From an uncultured Clostridia bacterium (GTDB taxonomy: Bacteria; Bacillota; Clostridia; Peptostreptococcales; Anaerovoracaceae), in the NCBI GenBank assembly GCA_938049335.1, contig CALIYX010000023.1:124001-188000 (forward strand): a stretch of DNA of 64,000 bases, given 5' to 3'. The notes below the pieces were generated by a model. The model made no database searches. It was not told the DNA's origin and was given only the letters and a program-made list of their open reading frames with translations. Positions 9,061 through 18,983 of this stretch are shown one piece after another (position 1 is the first letter of the stretch; each line of letters begins with the position of its first letter). Both the position numbers and the translations under genes were made by a program.

Positions 9061-11715
9061 CTATTTAAGTTCGTACCAATTTCTTCCTATGTTTAGCTGG
9101 CTTAGTAGTTTGACTTTTAGATCCATGGCCTTTTGCATGCAGTTAATCAAAAGCTCACTAACCTGCTTTTCTTCGCCTATTTCAGTATCTATTATTAGTT
9201 CGTCGTGAATCTGAAGTATAAGCTTCGACTTGAGATTGCTCTCTTTAAGAGCTTTATATACAGAAATCATCGCAAGCTTAATGATATCAGCTGCACTTCC
9301 CTGAATTGGACTATTCATAGCAAGTCTTTCACCGAGTTTTCTAGTCATGAAATTCGAGGAATTTATCTCTTTGATATACCTTCTTCTTCCGACGATTGTC
9401 TCTGTGTAGCCATTTGCTTTACAAAATTCAACCTGATTATCCATATATTCTTTAACTGCCGGATGTTTATCAAAGTAATCAGCTATATAGCTTTCGGCTT
9501 CTTTAATGCTGATATGAAGCTCATCCGATAAACCAAATCCACTCATACCATAAATCACACCAAAATTAACAGCCTTAGCTCTACTTCTATCAAGATCACT
9601 AACCTTATCATATTCTATTCCAAACACCCTAGAAGCAGTAGCTCTGTGGATGTCATCATTGTTATTAAATGCCTCAAGCAATGCCTCATCACCAGAAAGA
9701 TGCGCTAATACTCTTAGCTCGATCTGAGAGTAGTCAGCTCCTACAAGAAGATTTCCATCTGTAGGCATAAATGCTTTTCTAAGTAATCTTCCATATTCGT
9801 TTCGGATTGGAATGTTCTGCAGGTTTGGCTCCGTACACGATATTCTTCCTGTTGCAGCAACTGTTTGCTGAAAATGTGGTCTGATTCTGCCGTCTGAAGC
9901 AATCAAAGTGCTTAGTCCATCGACATATGTACTCTTTAGCTTAGTTAAGGTTCTATATTTTAGAACATCAGAAACTATAGGATGTTTGTCTTTGAGCTTT
10001 TCTAATACATCTGCACTTGTACTATAGCCCCTCTTTGTCTTCTTGCCTGAAGGCAATTCTAGCTTAGTGAATAGCACCTCTCCAAGTTGAACAGGTGAAT
10101 TTATATTAAATTCCATTCCAGCAGCTTCATAGATTGAGTTTGTCAAGGAATTAATTTCCTTAGATAGATCTTCTCCATAGCTTAAAAGTACAGATTTATC
10201 AACCCTGAAACCCTCTTTTTCCATACCAGCAAGAACCTCAATTAGAGGTAGTTCAACATCATATAGTACCCTGCCGATATTCTCTTCTTCAATCTTTGCT
10301 TTCTGAATTCTATATAGCTCGAATATATATTTGCAAAGTAAAAGACCAAACTCCCTCTCCTCAGCTTTGTTATCTCCTAAAAGATCAACCTGAGCTGTTC
10401 TCTTTGCAAACTCTTCTTCACTTTCTATCTGTATATGGAAATTTTCTAGTACCTGAGTCTTTATGTCATAACTTGACCTTGATGGATCTATTACATACTC
10501 AGCTACTGCAGTATCAAATGATATATCAAAATCAGACATTCCATAATACATCAAAGCGTATACGTCCTTTATAAGGTCGTGACCGATAATCTTGCAATTC
10601 TTTTCTTTGATTTTATTACAAAATGATTCAATAGACGCTTCGCTTCCACTTATAAAATAGTAATCCTTACCATAAATCATTGATATTCCAGAGATGTAAG
10701 GCTTTGCTAAGTGCGAGAAATCTGAAAACACCTTAATGATGATTTCACTAGCTTCTTCGATATTATCGAGTATATTAAAATCCGAGCCATCGGACAGCTC
10801 ATAGCTATTCTCAGGCTCAAAGAAGTGTACTTCTTCTTTAACATCATTTTCTATATTGAGCTTTTTTAGGAATGAGTTGAACTCTAGCTTAACGTAAAGA
10901 TCTATAAGTTTTTTGTCATCAGCTTTTCCTAGCTTCATTGAAGAAAAATCAAAATCTAGAGGAACGTTTCTATTTATCTCAGCAAGCTTTCTGCTCATGA
11001 GAGCCATATTAACATTCTCAGAGACCTTCTCCCTTAGTTTCGCATTTTCTATTTCATCGACATTTTGGACCATATTAGCTATGCTTCCAAACTGTTTAAG
11101 AAGCTTAATTCCTGTTTTTTCTCCAACACCTGGAATACCAGGAATGTTATCCGATTTATCTCCCATAAGACCTTTTAGGTCGATAAATTCCTCAGGGGTA
11201 AGCTCATATCTTTCGAGCATCTTTGCCCTGTCATATACCTCAAAATCCGTAATTCCCTTTTTGGTAATAATTACCTTTGTTATATCTGAAGCTAGCTGAA
11301 GAGCATCCTTATCTCCAGTAATAATCAAAGGTTCTAGACCTTTTTCTTCACTGAGTCTTGATATTGTTCCGATGATATCATCGGCTTCGAATCCATCAAT
11401 TTCGAAGTTTGCTATATTCATTGCCTCTAAGATTTCTTTCATCAAAGGCATCTGCATAGCCAGCTCTGGCGGCATCTTTCGTCTTCCAGCCTTGTAATCT
11501 TTATACTCTAGGTGTCTAAATGTTGGTGATTTCTTATCCCAACAAACTGCCATATATTCCGGCGTATAATCATCAAGTATCTTATTCAGCATATTTAAGA
11601 AGCCATATATACCTTGCGTATATATCCCCTCCGATGTAATCATCGGACGCTGCATAGCAAAATAGGCCCTGTTAATAAGGCTATTTCCATCTATTATAAT
11701 GATTCTATCCGCCAT
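9061..11715 (-). CDS. polA: DNA polymerase I
   Basis: An 884-residue family A polymerase for Okazaki fragment maturation and repair. Residues 1-290 form the 5'-nuclease domain (IIDGNSLINRAYFA, FEADDIIGTI, LKGLMGDKSDNIPG). The polymerase domain has motif A DYSQIELRVLAHLSGD (about 661), motif B with RSRAKAVNFGVIYGM (about 710-724) and motif C QIHDELIID (about 836). The middle proofreading domain keeps its size but lacks the expected acidic DxE motif: the corresponding strand reads EIIIKVFSDFSHL. The 3'-5' exonuclease is therefore probably dead, as in Bacillus enzymes. The gene leads a polA-coaE pair and follows rimO by 17 bp. Confidence 0.95.
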   Translation of the reverse strand: MADRIIIIDGNSLINRAYFAMQRPMITSEGIYTQGIYGFLNMLNKILDDYTPEYMAVCWDKKSPTFRHLEYKDYKAGRRKMPPELAMQMPLMKEILEAMNIANFEIDGFEADDIIGTISRLSEEKGLEPLIITGDKDALQLASDITKVIITKKGITDFEVYDRAKMLERYELTPEEFIDLKGLMGDKSDNIPGIPGVGEKTGIKLLKQFGSIANMVQNVDEIENAKLREKVSENVNMALMSRKLAEINRNVPLDFDFSSMKLGKADDKKLIDLYVKLEFNSFLKKLNIENDVKEEVHFFEPENSYELSDGSDFNILDNIEEASEIIIKVFSDFSHLAKPYISGISMIYGKDYYFISGSEASIESFCNKIKEKNCKIIGHDLIKDVYALMYYGMSDFDISFDTAVAEYVIDPSRSSYDIKTQVLENFHIQIESEEEFAKRTAQVDLLGDNKAEEREFGLLLCKYIFELYRIQKAKIEEENIGRVLYDVELPLIEVLAGMEKEGFRVDKSVLLSYGEDLSKEINSLTNSIYEAAGMEFNINSPVQLGEVLFTKLELPSGKKTKRGYSTSADVLEKLKDKHPIVSDVLKYRTLTKLKSTYVDGLSTLIASDGRIRPHFQQTVAATGRISCTEPNLQNIPIRNEYGRLLRKAFMPTDGNLLVGADYSQIELRVLAHLSGDEALLEAFNNNDDIHRATASRVFGIEYDKVSDLDRSRAKAVNFGVIYGMSGFGLSDELHISIKEAESYIADYFDKHPAVKEYMDNQVEFCKANGYTETIVGRRRYIKEINSSNFMTRKLGERLAMNSPIQGSAADIIKLAMISVYKALKESNLKSKLILQIHDELIIDTEIGEEKQVSELLINCMQKAMDLKVKLLSQLNIGRNWYELK

Positions 11716-11732
11716 AATATCCCTTTCCTCGC

Positions 11733-13049
11733 TTAAAGCTCTTCACCTACAATATCGTAATCAAAGGCATCGTTAATTTTAACTTTGACTATATCGCCAG
11801 GCTGCAATTTATTCTTTGATGTAAAAATAACAGAGTTATCAATCTCAGGTGCATCAAATCTTGTTCTTCCGATGAAGCTTCCGTCCTCATCCATGCTATC
11901 AACAATAACATCAAAGATCTTACCTATCTTCTCTTGATTTAATTCAGAAGAAATAAGCATCTGTCTTCTCATTACACCGTCAAATCTAATCTGTTTGATA
12001 TCCTCATCGATCTGATTATCCATCTCCGCAGCTACAGTATTTTCTTCCTGTGAATATGTAAAGACGCCAAGTCTTGAGAATCTTTCGCTTTCAACTAGTT
12101 CTAAAAGCTGATCATAGTCGTCTTCTGTTTCGCCAGGGAAACCAACAATCAAAGTTGTCCTAACATGAATATCAGGCATGGCTGCCTTAAGCTTAGCTAA
12201 AGTTTCTTTGATAGACTTTCTTGTTGTTTGCCTTCTCATGGATTTTAGAATATTATCTGATGCATGCTGAAGTGGAATATCAATATATTTACATATTTTT
12301 TCTTCCTCAGCCATAACCTGAATAAGCTCATCAGTTATTCTCTCATCATAGCAATACATAAGTCTTATCCACTCAATGCCATCTATCTTACATAGCTTTC
12401 TTAAAAGTTCGGGTAAAGCAAATTTGCCATACAGGTCCTTGCCGTAATATGTAACATCTTGAGCTATCAAAATCAGCTCTTTACAACCTGCATTTGCAAG
12501 CTCCGTAGCTTCTGCGATAATGTCTTCCATCTTCTTACTGCGGAAATTTCCTCTAATCACAGGAATTATGCAGTATGTACATGTATTGTTGCAGCCCTCA
12601 GCAATTTTTAGAGTCGCTGTATAAGGATTATCCGATAGCTTTCTTACTGTCTTTTCTAAATAGTCAAGGTCGCAGCTGTTAGCTGCAACGTGGTTATTAT
12701 CGATATCTGATAGTATCTCTGGAAGATTGCTATATTGGTTAACGCCTATGATGCAGTCAGCCTCAGGTATCTCTTTACTGAGTTCCTCAGAATATCTCTG
12801 CGAAAGACAGCCAGATACTACAAGCTTTCCGCCATCCTTACGTCTTTCGCTCATTTCGAAAATATGCTCTATAGATTCTTTTTTGGCATCATTAATAAAC
12901 CCACAGGTATTGACCATTATGATGTCAGCATCCTCTGGTGAATTTATAATTTCATATCCATTTTCTTCTAGAATGCCCGCAGCAAACTCACTGTCATTAA
13001 AGTTCTTTGGACATCCTAGCGTATCTATAAATACTTTTTTATTGCTCAT
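11733..13049 (-). CDS. rimO: Ribosomal protein S12 methylthiotransferase RimO
   Basis: Radical SAM enzyme that adds a methylthio group to an aspartate of ribosomal protein S12. At 438 residues it shows the N-terminal UPF0004 domain with three cluster cysteines (C13 in TLGCPKN, C49 in NTCGF, C81 in SGCLSQ), the radical SAM motif CNNTCTYC (C153, C157, C160) followed by IIPVIRG, and a C-terminal TRAM domain. The start [15 protein letters not shown] and the SAM region assign it to RimO rather than MiaB. Its start overlaps the end of ftsK by 11 bases, implying translational coupling. Confidence 0.93.
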   Translation of the reverse strand: MSNKKVFIDTLGCPKNFNDSEFAAGILEENGYEIINSPEDADIIMVNTCGFINDAKKESIEHIFEMSERRKDGGKLVVSGCLSQRYSEELSKEIPEADCIIGVNQYSNLPEILSDIDNNHVAANSCDLDYLEKTVRKLSDNPYTATLKIAEGCNNTCTYCIIPVIRGNFRSKKMEDIIAEATELANAGCKELILIAQDVTYYGKDLYGKFALPELLRKLCKIDGIEWIRLMYCYDERITDELIQVMAEEEKICKYIDIPLQHASDNILKSMRRQTTRKSIKETLAKLKAAMPDIHVRTTLIVGFPGETEDDYDQLLELVESERFSRLGVFTYSQEENTVAAEMDNQIDEDIKQIRFDGVMRRQMLISSELNQEKIGKIFDVIVDSMDEDGSFIGRTRFDAPEIDNSVIFTSKNKLQPGDIVKVKINDAFDYDIVGEEL

Positions 13050-15771
13050 CTAAATTCTCTTTCATCTCATTTAGTTCTTCTTCTGTTAAAAGAACCTGTC
13101 TTGGTCTTGCACCGTCTTGGGCACTGACGATACCCCTTGCCTCCATCTCATCGACAATTCTTGCTGCTCGATTATATCCGATTCTGAAACGTCTTTGAAG
13201 CATGGAAACCGAAGCTTGACCCGCAGAAACGACACATTCGATAGCTTCCTCGAGTAGCTCATCAACATCGTCTGCTTTTGAAGTTGAAACATTTCCCTTC
13301 TCAATGCTTTCTATTACTTCGCCTGCGTACTCAACATCCTCAGCCTGTGACTTAACAAACTCAATGATGCTATGTACTTCTGCATCTGAAACAAAGCAAC
13401 CCTGTACTCTAACCGGTTTTCCCATTCCAAGCGGATTAAAGAGCATATCACCCTTACCCACTAGTTTTTCGGCACCTGACATATCAAGTATAGTTCTAGA
13501 ATCGAACTGCGAAGAAACGGCAAAAGCAATTCGTGAAGGAATATTTGCCTTGATTACACCTGTGATGATATCTACAGAAGGTCTCTGAGTAGCGACAATC
13601 AAGTGCATACCCGCTGCTCTAGCCATCTGAGCAAGACGGCAAATTGAATCCTCAACCTGAGATGGTGCTGCCATCATGAGATCTGCAAGCTCATCTATAA
13701 TAATTACAACCTGAGGCATGGTTTCAGCATTTTCGTCCTCTGCCTTTAGGTAATTGTTATATCCTTCTAAATCCCTAACACCAGTTTCTGCAAATTTCTT
13801 GTATCTATCTGTCATTTCAGCAACAGCCCAGTTAAGAGCAGCTGCTGCCTTTGTTGGCTCAGTAACTACAGGTATCAAAAGATGTGGAATACCATTGTAA
13901 TTTCCAAGTTCAACAACCTTAGGGTCAATAAGAACAAGCTTAACCTCATCTGGATTAGCCTTATACAAAATGCTTGTAATTATACTATTTATGCATACGC
14001 TCTTTCCGGAACCAGTTGAACCGGCAATTAAAAGATGAGGCATGCTCTTTAGGTCAGCTACAATGCTTTTACCAGAGATATCTCTACCAACTGCAAAAGA
14101 AATCTTTGATTTGGCCTGCTTGAATTCATCGCTATCAATGATTTCGCGAAGCGTAACCATGTTGATCTTTTCGTTTTCTACCTCAATACCTACTGCAGCC
14201 TTACCTGGAATTGGGGCTTCAATTCTAATGCTCTTTGCTCTTAAGTTAAGTGCAATATCATCTGCAAGAGCTTTGATACTGTTTACTTTAACGCCAGTAT
14301 TAGGCTGAATTTCATATCGCGTTACTGCAGGTCCTTGAGTAACCTCAACAACCTTAGCATCAACCTTAAAGTTCTGAAGCGTATTTTCAAGAAGTGCTGC
14401 CTTTGACTTTAGTTCAGCATTAACCTGGGCAGGATTTGTTGTATTCTTGACCGACTTAAGTAATGAAATACTAGGTTTCTTATACTGAATTGGCTTTGGA
14501 GTATTGGCAAAATCTGTGAGCTCAAGCTTTGCTTCTCTTGCCTCTTTGTTACTTATTTTAATAGGCTCTTCTTCAGCTTTATCCATTGTATTTACAGATG
14601 TATCATAAGTATCAAAATCAGAATCTAGGTCAGAGCTAAGATTATAATTCTCCTTAGGAACGTCATCCAGCGCTGGAGCTGTCTTTATTGTGCTAACTTT
14701 TATGGAAGGTTCATTATTTTTGTTATCAAAAATATTGTCAAAGTTATTTGTTTCAACATGATTATCAAGTTCTGCTTCGTGCTGAAGCCCCGTTGCACCC
14801 TGTGCATAGCTAAGTCCTCCGTCAAGGCCAAATCCATCCTCAGCTTTGCGTTCCTCTTCTAATCCAAATGTTTTAACCATAGGTGCAGGTTCAGGAGCTT
14901 TCTCCTCTCTTTGCTCAAACATTGAATCATCCTTCATCATAGATACAAAGTGCTGTTCATTTGGATTTTGAGTGGAACTAACTGGATTTCTATCTATCTT
15001 CATTTTGTCGGTCTCAAATAGAAGCTCAGGAGTTGCATATAGCTCTTCCTTATACTTTGCCTTTTCGTATCTCAAGCGTTCTTTCTGGAGTTTTTCTTGT
15101 TCCTTTAGGAACTTAGCTCTTTCCTTTTCTCTAGTCTCAAGCTCCATTTGGTGTAAAGCCATTTCCTCAGCACGCTTTGCCTTTATTTCGGCTTGCTTAT
15201 CAAGCTTCTTCTGTTTGTATGAAGAATATGCTCTTGAAAGTGGTGTGTTAACGACAAGCATTCCGCAAATTAAGATAACTGCGATGGCAATGCCGTAAAG
15301 GCCAACTCTTCCAATATACTTGATAAGGAACATATCTATGCTCATTCCAATAACGCCGCCACCACTTAGGCTTACACCATTCTTATAGAATTCGGATACA
15401 TCAAATACCATACCATTTTGTGGTATGAATCTTCCCGAGTTCAAAAGGCATAGCATAACTAAAATGACAAAGCACATAGAAATGCTTAGCTTAGTCACCT
15501 TAACAGCTTTGTTTGCCATAAGTACAATTCCAAATGCTATTAGGTAGATTGGTAATATTACACCAACATGGCCGAATATACCCTTGAGAAAATCGCCAAG
15601 TATATTTCCAAACTCACCTGCCGCATGAAAAGATACAGCAGCTATCAAAAATATACCTGCAATTATATAGACTATCCCCCAGATGTTATCAATGACTCCT
15701 CTTTCAGCAGAAGCTGATTTTTTCGCCTTAGTATTCTTATTACTTGGTTTTTTCTTAGCTTTACCTGCCAA
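13039..15771 (-). CDS. ftsK: DNA translocase FtsK/SpoIIIE
   Basis: A 910-residue membrane-anchored motor that pumps DNA through the septum. The N-terminus is basic, then four membrane helices fill residues about 28-175. A long charged linker (about 180-420) follows, rich in K/E coiled coil and then acidic. The motor domain has Walker [14 protein letters not shown] near residue 582 and Walker [14 protein letters not shown]. The C-terminal winged-helix gamma domain, which reads KOPS-type DNA signals, is present ([21 protein letters not shown]). SpoIIIE and FtsK cannot be told apart by sequence here. The next gene upstream is asd (21 bp gap). Confidence 0.95.
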   Translation of the reverse strand: MAGKAKKKPSNKNTKAKKSASAERGVIDNIWGIVYIIAGIFLIAAVSFHAAGEFGNILGDFLKGIFGHVGVILPIYLIAFGIVLMANKAVKVTKLSISMCFVILVMLCLLNSGRFIPQNGMVFDVSEFYKNGVSLSGGGVIGMSIDMFLIKYIGRVGLYGIAIAVILICGMLVVNTPLSRAYSSYKQKKLDKQAEIKAKRAEEMALHQMELETREKERAKFLKEQEKLQKERLRYEKAKYKEELYATPELLFETDKMKIDRNPVSSTQNPNEQHFVSMMKDDSMFEQREEKAPEPAPMVKTFGLEEERKAEDGFGLDGGLSYAQGATGLQHEAELDNHVETNNFDNIFDNKNNEPSIKVSTIKTAPALDDVPKENYNLSSDLDSDFDTYDTSVNTMDKAEEEPIKISNKEAREAKLELTDFANTPKPIQYKKPSISLLKSVKNTTNPAQVNAELKSKAALLENTLQNFKVDAKVVEVTQGPAVTRYEIQPNTGVKVNSIKALADDIALNLRAKSIRIEAPIPGKAAVGIEVENEKINMVTLREIIDSDEFKQAKSKISFAVGRDISGKSIVADLKSMPHLLIAGSTGSGKSVCINSIITSILYKANPDEVKLVLIDPKVVELGNYNGIPHLLIPVVTEPTKAAAALNWAVAEMTDRYKKFAETGVRDLEGYNNYLKAEDENAETMPQVVIIIDELADLMMAAPSQVEDSICRLAQMARAAGMHLIVATQRPSVDIITGVIKANIPSRIAFAVSSQFDSRTILDMSGAEKLVGKGDMLFNPLGMGKPVRVQGCFVSDAEVHSIIEFVKSQAEDVEYAGEVIESIEKGNVSTSKADDVDELLEEAIECVVSAGQASVSMLQRRFRIGYNRAARIVDEMEARGIVSAQDGARPRQVLLTEEELNEMKENLDEQ

Positions 15772-15792
15772 TTATCTCATCCTTTCAATAAA

Positions 15793-16887
15793 CTACTTGT
15801 GAGCGATGTATCCCTTTTCTACAAGGCTCTCTGCGCATAGTATAGCGCCACCTGCTGCGCCTCTTACAGTGTTATGTGCAAGACCTATGAACTTATAATC
15901 AAACAAAGTGTCCTCACGAAGTCTTCCAACTGATACGCCAAAACCATTCTCATAGTATACGTCCTTAGCAACCTGTGGACGATCATCTTCGCTAAGGTAG
16001 TTGATGAATGGCTTAGGTGCACTAGGAAGGTCGTTTTCTTGTGGGAAACCTGAGAAGTTTCTAAGTCTATCGATAAGCTCTTCCTTGCTTGGGTTTTTGC
16101 GGAACTTAACAAATACTGCTGCAGTATGTCCCTCAAGTACAGGAACTCTTACGCACTGTGATGTGATAAGTAGATTATCCGCCTTTACAAACTTGCCATC
16201 CTTGATCGATCCCAAAATCTTAAGTGGCTCGATTTCACTCTTTTCTTCTTCTCCACCAATGTAAGGGATGATGTTTCCAACCATTTCTGGCCAATCCGAG
16301 AAGTTCTTTCCGGCACCTGAAATAGCCTGATATGTTGTAACGCATACTTCGTATGGTTCAAATTCCTGCCATGCTGCAAGTGCAGGTACATATCCCTGAA
16401 TCGAACAGTTTGGTTTAACCGCAACAAAACCTCTCTTTGTTCCAAGTCTCTTTTTCTGAGTCTCGATAATATCAAAATGATCAATATTAATTTCTGGAAC
16501 CACCATAGGAACATCCTCTGTCCATCTATGTGCACTGTTGTTTGAAACAACTGGAGTCTCTGACTTTGCATATTCGTCCTCTATAGCCTTGATTTCTTCT
16601 TTAGTCATATCAACTGCACTGAAAACAAAGTCTACTGAGTTTGAAATATCCTCAATATCCTTTACATCTTTAACCACAATATTCTTAACGGCTTCTGGCA
16701 TCTTGTCATCAAGCTTCCATCTTCCATTCATAGCTTCTTCATATGTTTTACCAGCGCTTCTTGAGCTTGCTGCGATTGTAGTTACCTCAAACCATGGATG
16801 GCCATCTAACAGAGTTATAAATCTCTGTCCAACCATTCCTGTTCCACCTAGAATTCCTACTCTTAATTTCTTTTCTAATTTTTTCAT
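15793..16887 (-). CDS. asd: Aspartate-semialdehyde dehydrogenase
   Basis: Reduces aspartyl phosphate to aspartate semialdehyde, the branch point to lysine/diaminopimelate, threonine and methionine. The NADP-binding motif GILGGTGMVGQRF is at the N-terminus, the catalytic cysteine is in KPNCSIQGY (about residue 159), and the active-site GHTAAVF region follows. The pattern fits the archaeal/fungal-type subfamily more than the E. coli type. The open frame extends 5 codons further upstream, but GAGGTG sits 7 bp before the ATG at 16887, so I place the start there (364 residues). Confidence 0.93.
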   Translation of the reverse strand: MKKLEKKLRVGILGGTGMVGQRFITLLDGHPWFEVTTIAASSRSAGKTYEEAMNGRWKLDDKMPEAVKNIVVKDVKDIEDISNSVDFVFSAVDMTKEEIKAIEDEYAKSETPVVSNNSAHRWTEDVPMVVPEINIDHFDIIETQKKRLGTKRGFVAVKPNCSIQGYVPALAAWQEFEPYEVCVTTYQAISGAGKNFSDWPEMVGNIIPYIGGEEEKSEIEPLKILGSIKDGKFVKADNLLITSQCVRVPVLEGHTAAVFVKFRKNPSKEELIDRLRNFSGFPQENDLPSAPKPFINYLSEDDRPQVAKDVYYENGFGVSVGRLREDTLFDYKFIGLAHNTVRGAAGGAILCAESLVEKGYIAHK

Positions 16888-16925
16888 ATCATTACACCTC
16901 AACTATCTATTAAAGCTAATAAAAT

Positions 16926-16954
16926 ATTTTACCATTTTTTAGTTGTAAATACAA
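16926..16954 (-). promoter_or_regulatory. Candidate promoter for asd
   Basis: Minus strand: -35 TTGTAT (16949-16954), 17-bp spacer, -10 TAAAAT (16926-16931), 39 bp before the asd start. The -35 is weak (3 of 6). I looked for a lysine riboswitch in the 210-bp region upstream and saw no lysine-box core. Confidence 0.45.
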
Positions 16955-17075
16955 GGATTTCAGTACTTTGCATATCATATTATTACCCTAACTATATACT
17001 TTGTAACATTGCTTAAAATTGTTACTTAAGCTTAAGCAAATTAATTTAACCAGCATCATAATTATCAATTTAATA

Positions 17076-17108
17076 CAAAAAAACTGAGGTGCATAAGCGC
17101 CTCAGTTA
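17076..17108 (-). terminator. Intrinsic terminator after the FNT channel gene
   Basis: Minus strand: stem AACTGAGGCGC/GCACCTCAGTT (one mismatch) with a 4-base loop, followed by seven T. It begins 6 bp after the stop at 17115 and isolates the peptide/FNT gene group from asd. Confidence 0.88.
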
Positions 17109-17114
17109 AACACA

Positions 17115-17963
17115 TTATTTCTTTCTGAGAAAGGCTAACCAGTAAGCCGTTGCAACAAACACAGCTCCGCCGATTATATTTCCTAGCGTTACAGGTAGTA
17201 GGTTTCCTAAAAATAAACTGCCCCAGTCTAGATTTGCTATATCACCTGGCTTTACACCTAGCTGCATAGCTACATCAACATACTGACTATTTTCCTTTGC
17301 AAATATACCAGCTGCAATGTAGTACATATTTGCAATGCTGTGTTCAAAACCAGATACAACAAACATCATTATAGGAAAAAATATTGCCATTATCTTACTG
17401 CCAATATTTCTAGCTGCCGTAGATCCCCAAACTGCAAGACAAACCAGCCAGTTACAAAGTATGCCCAATATGATTGCTTTATGCGTTGAGAGCGAAACCT
17501 TAGTGCAAGCTATTTTGATTGTTGAACCACCTAACATTGAACTTGCAAAATCAAGTTGCCCTGCTTTCACTACCAAAAACGCTATGATTACTGATCCAAC
17601 AAAGTTAGCTACATAAACAATGATCCAGCTTGTAAGAAGCTTCTGTAAGCTTATTTTCTTTTCGTAGACGCCCATGAGCATAAGATTATTTCCTGTGAAA
17701 AGCTCTGATCCACACACAACTACCAGAATCAAGCCTCCGGAGAATACAAAAGCACTTATTAGCTTTGATATTCCAAGTGTGCTTGGATTATTCATTAGCT
17801 GAAAAGCAGCTGTATTAGATGCTACTGCAGCAAAAGCGATGTAAGCACCTGCTATTATTCCCAAAACTATCTTTTGAAGCAGGCTTAAATTTGCCTTATT
17901 TTCTGCAATTGTTACAAGTTCGCCTGCCACCTCATTAGGTGTCAAAAAGTTTCTTTCAATCAT
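17115..17963 (-). CDS. Formate/nitrite transporter family channel
   Basis: A 282-residue FNT-family pentameric channel. The hydrophobicity pattern shows six membrane helices. Family features are GIIAGAYIAFAAVASNTAA (first helix), SGGLILVVVCGSELFTGNN with the conserved LFTGN, GILCNWLVCLAVWGS, and FVVSGFEHSIANMYYI carrying the conserved histidine of the second half. Likely substrates are formate, nitrite or hydrosulphide; the sequence does not decide among them. No formate lyase is nearby. It lies 19 bp downstream of the P1 peptidase gene and ends at a strong terminator, so it closes that transcript. Confidence 0.88.
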   Translation of the reverse strand: MIERNFLTPNEVAGELVTIAENKANLSLLQKIVLGIIAGAYIAFAAVASNTAAFQLMNNPSTLGISKLISAFVFSGGLILVVVCGSELFTGNNLMLMGVYEKKISLQKLLTSWIIVYVANFVGSVIIAFLVVKAGQLDFASSMLGGSTIKIACTKVSLSTHKAIILGILCNWLVCLAVWGSTAARNIGSKIMAIFFPIMMFVVSGFEHSIANMYYIAAGIFAKENSQYVDVAMQLGVKPGDIANLDWGSLFLGNLLPVTLGNIIGGAVFVATAYWLAFLRKK

Positions 17964-17982
17964 TTCTCATCCTCAATTAAGA

Positions 17983-18966
17983 TTATAAATCTGAATATGA
18001 TTTTACTCCCAACATACCCTTCGCTGATTTTACCCCTGAAACTATAGCTTTCTCAAGCTCCTCGGTTGCAATTACGGCTAGTGCATCAAAGCTATTAGTA
18101 TCAAGCTTTAGCGTTCCTGATGACATAACAAATATTGTATCACCATCTACGCTTGTGTGCACAGGCATTATACGCCTAGCATACGCATCGTGACATATAG
18201 ATGCAAGTTTTTTACACTGTGCCTTTGTTAAAACAGCATTTGTCATAATACAACTTATAGTTGTATTACCTGAGAAAACATTCTTCGACTGGTAGATATT
18301 GTCCTTCATTGCCTTGCAAGTTGATAAGAGCTTTCCATCAGAAGACATGAGTCCTGCTATCTCTTTACCATCAAAGTCAAATACATCACCCATTGCATTT
18401 ACAGCTGATATTGCTCCGACTTGAAGTTCACCTACCTGTACAGCAGAAGAGCCGATACCGCTCTTCATCATGCCTTCTATGCCATTATATTTACCAACTG
18501 TAGCCCCAGTTCCGGCACCGAAGTTTCCCTGCTTGAATTCTGTATTTTCTCCCTCATAGGCATTGCGAGCTGCAATATATCCCATATCTTTATTAGGATA
18601 TGAATTTTGTCCAATCTGTAGATCAAATAATGAAGCTCCGCAAACAATAGGTACCTTTCCTACACCTACATCAAAGCCAATATCCTTTGATGCAAGATAC
18701 TCCATAACTCCGCTAGAGGCTTCAAGCCCATATGCACTTCCTCCTGAGAGAACAACAGCATGAATAGCTTGTACCATGTTTTCGGGATTTAAAAGATCAG
18801 TTTCCCTAGTTGCAGGGCCTCCACCTCTTACATCTACAGAAGCTGTAGCACCTTCCCTTGATGAAATTACAGTCACACCAGTTAGCTTGTCAAAATCTTC
18901 AGCTGATCCGATATGAAAATCCTTCATATCGCATACATCTATTTGCTTTATATCTAAATTTGACAT
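17983..18966 (-). CDS. P1 (S58, DmpA/BapA-like) family aminopeptidase
   Basis: An autoprocessing Ntn-hydrolase-type peptidase that removes N-terminal residues from short peptides. Family motifs: TGVTVISSREGATASVDVRGGGPATRETD near the start, VLSGGSAYGLEASSGVMEYL, and NTTISCIMTNAVLTKAQ, where a Thr of NTT would be the nucleophile exposed by self-cleavage. The C-terminal VHTSVDGDTIFVMSSG is also typical. The open frame starts at a TTG at 18981; I use the ATG at 18966, which has GGTG 6 bp upstream. It follows the OPT transporter closely, which suggests the imported peptides are cut by this enzyme. Confidence 0.85.
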   Translation of the reverse strand: MSNLDIKQIDVCDMKDFHIGSAEDFDKLTGVTVISSREGATASVDVRGGGPATRETDLLNPENMVQAIHAVVLSGGSAYGLEASSGVMEYLASKDIGFDVGVGKVPIVCGASLFDLQIGQNSYPNKDMGYIAARNAYEGENTEFKQGNFGAGTGATVGKYNGIEGMMKSGIGSSAVQVGELQVGAISAVNAMGDVFDFDGKEIAGLMSSDGKLLSTCKAMKDNIYQSKNVFSGNTTISCIMTNAVLTKAQCKKLASICHDAYARRIMPVHTSVDGDTIFVMSSGTLKLDTNSFDALAVIATEELEKAIVSGVKSAKGMLGVKSYSDL

Positions 18967-18983
18967 ATCAATCACCATCAAAG

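Noticed and set aside
16900..17075. Lysine riboswitch upstream of asd
   Set aside because: The region is AT-rich with one short CTTAAGCTTAAG palindrome; I could not find the conserved lysine-box junction sequences.
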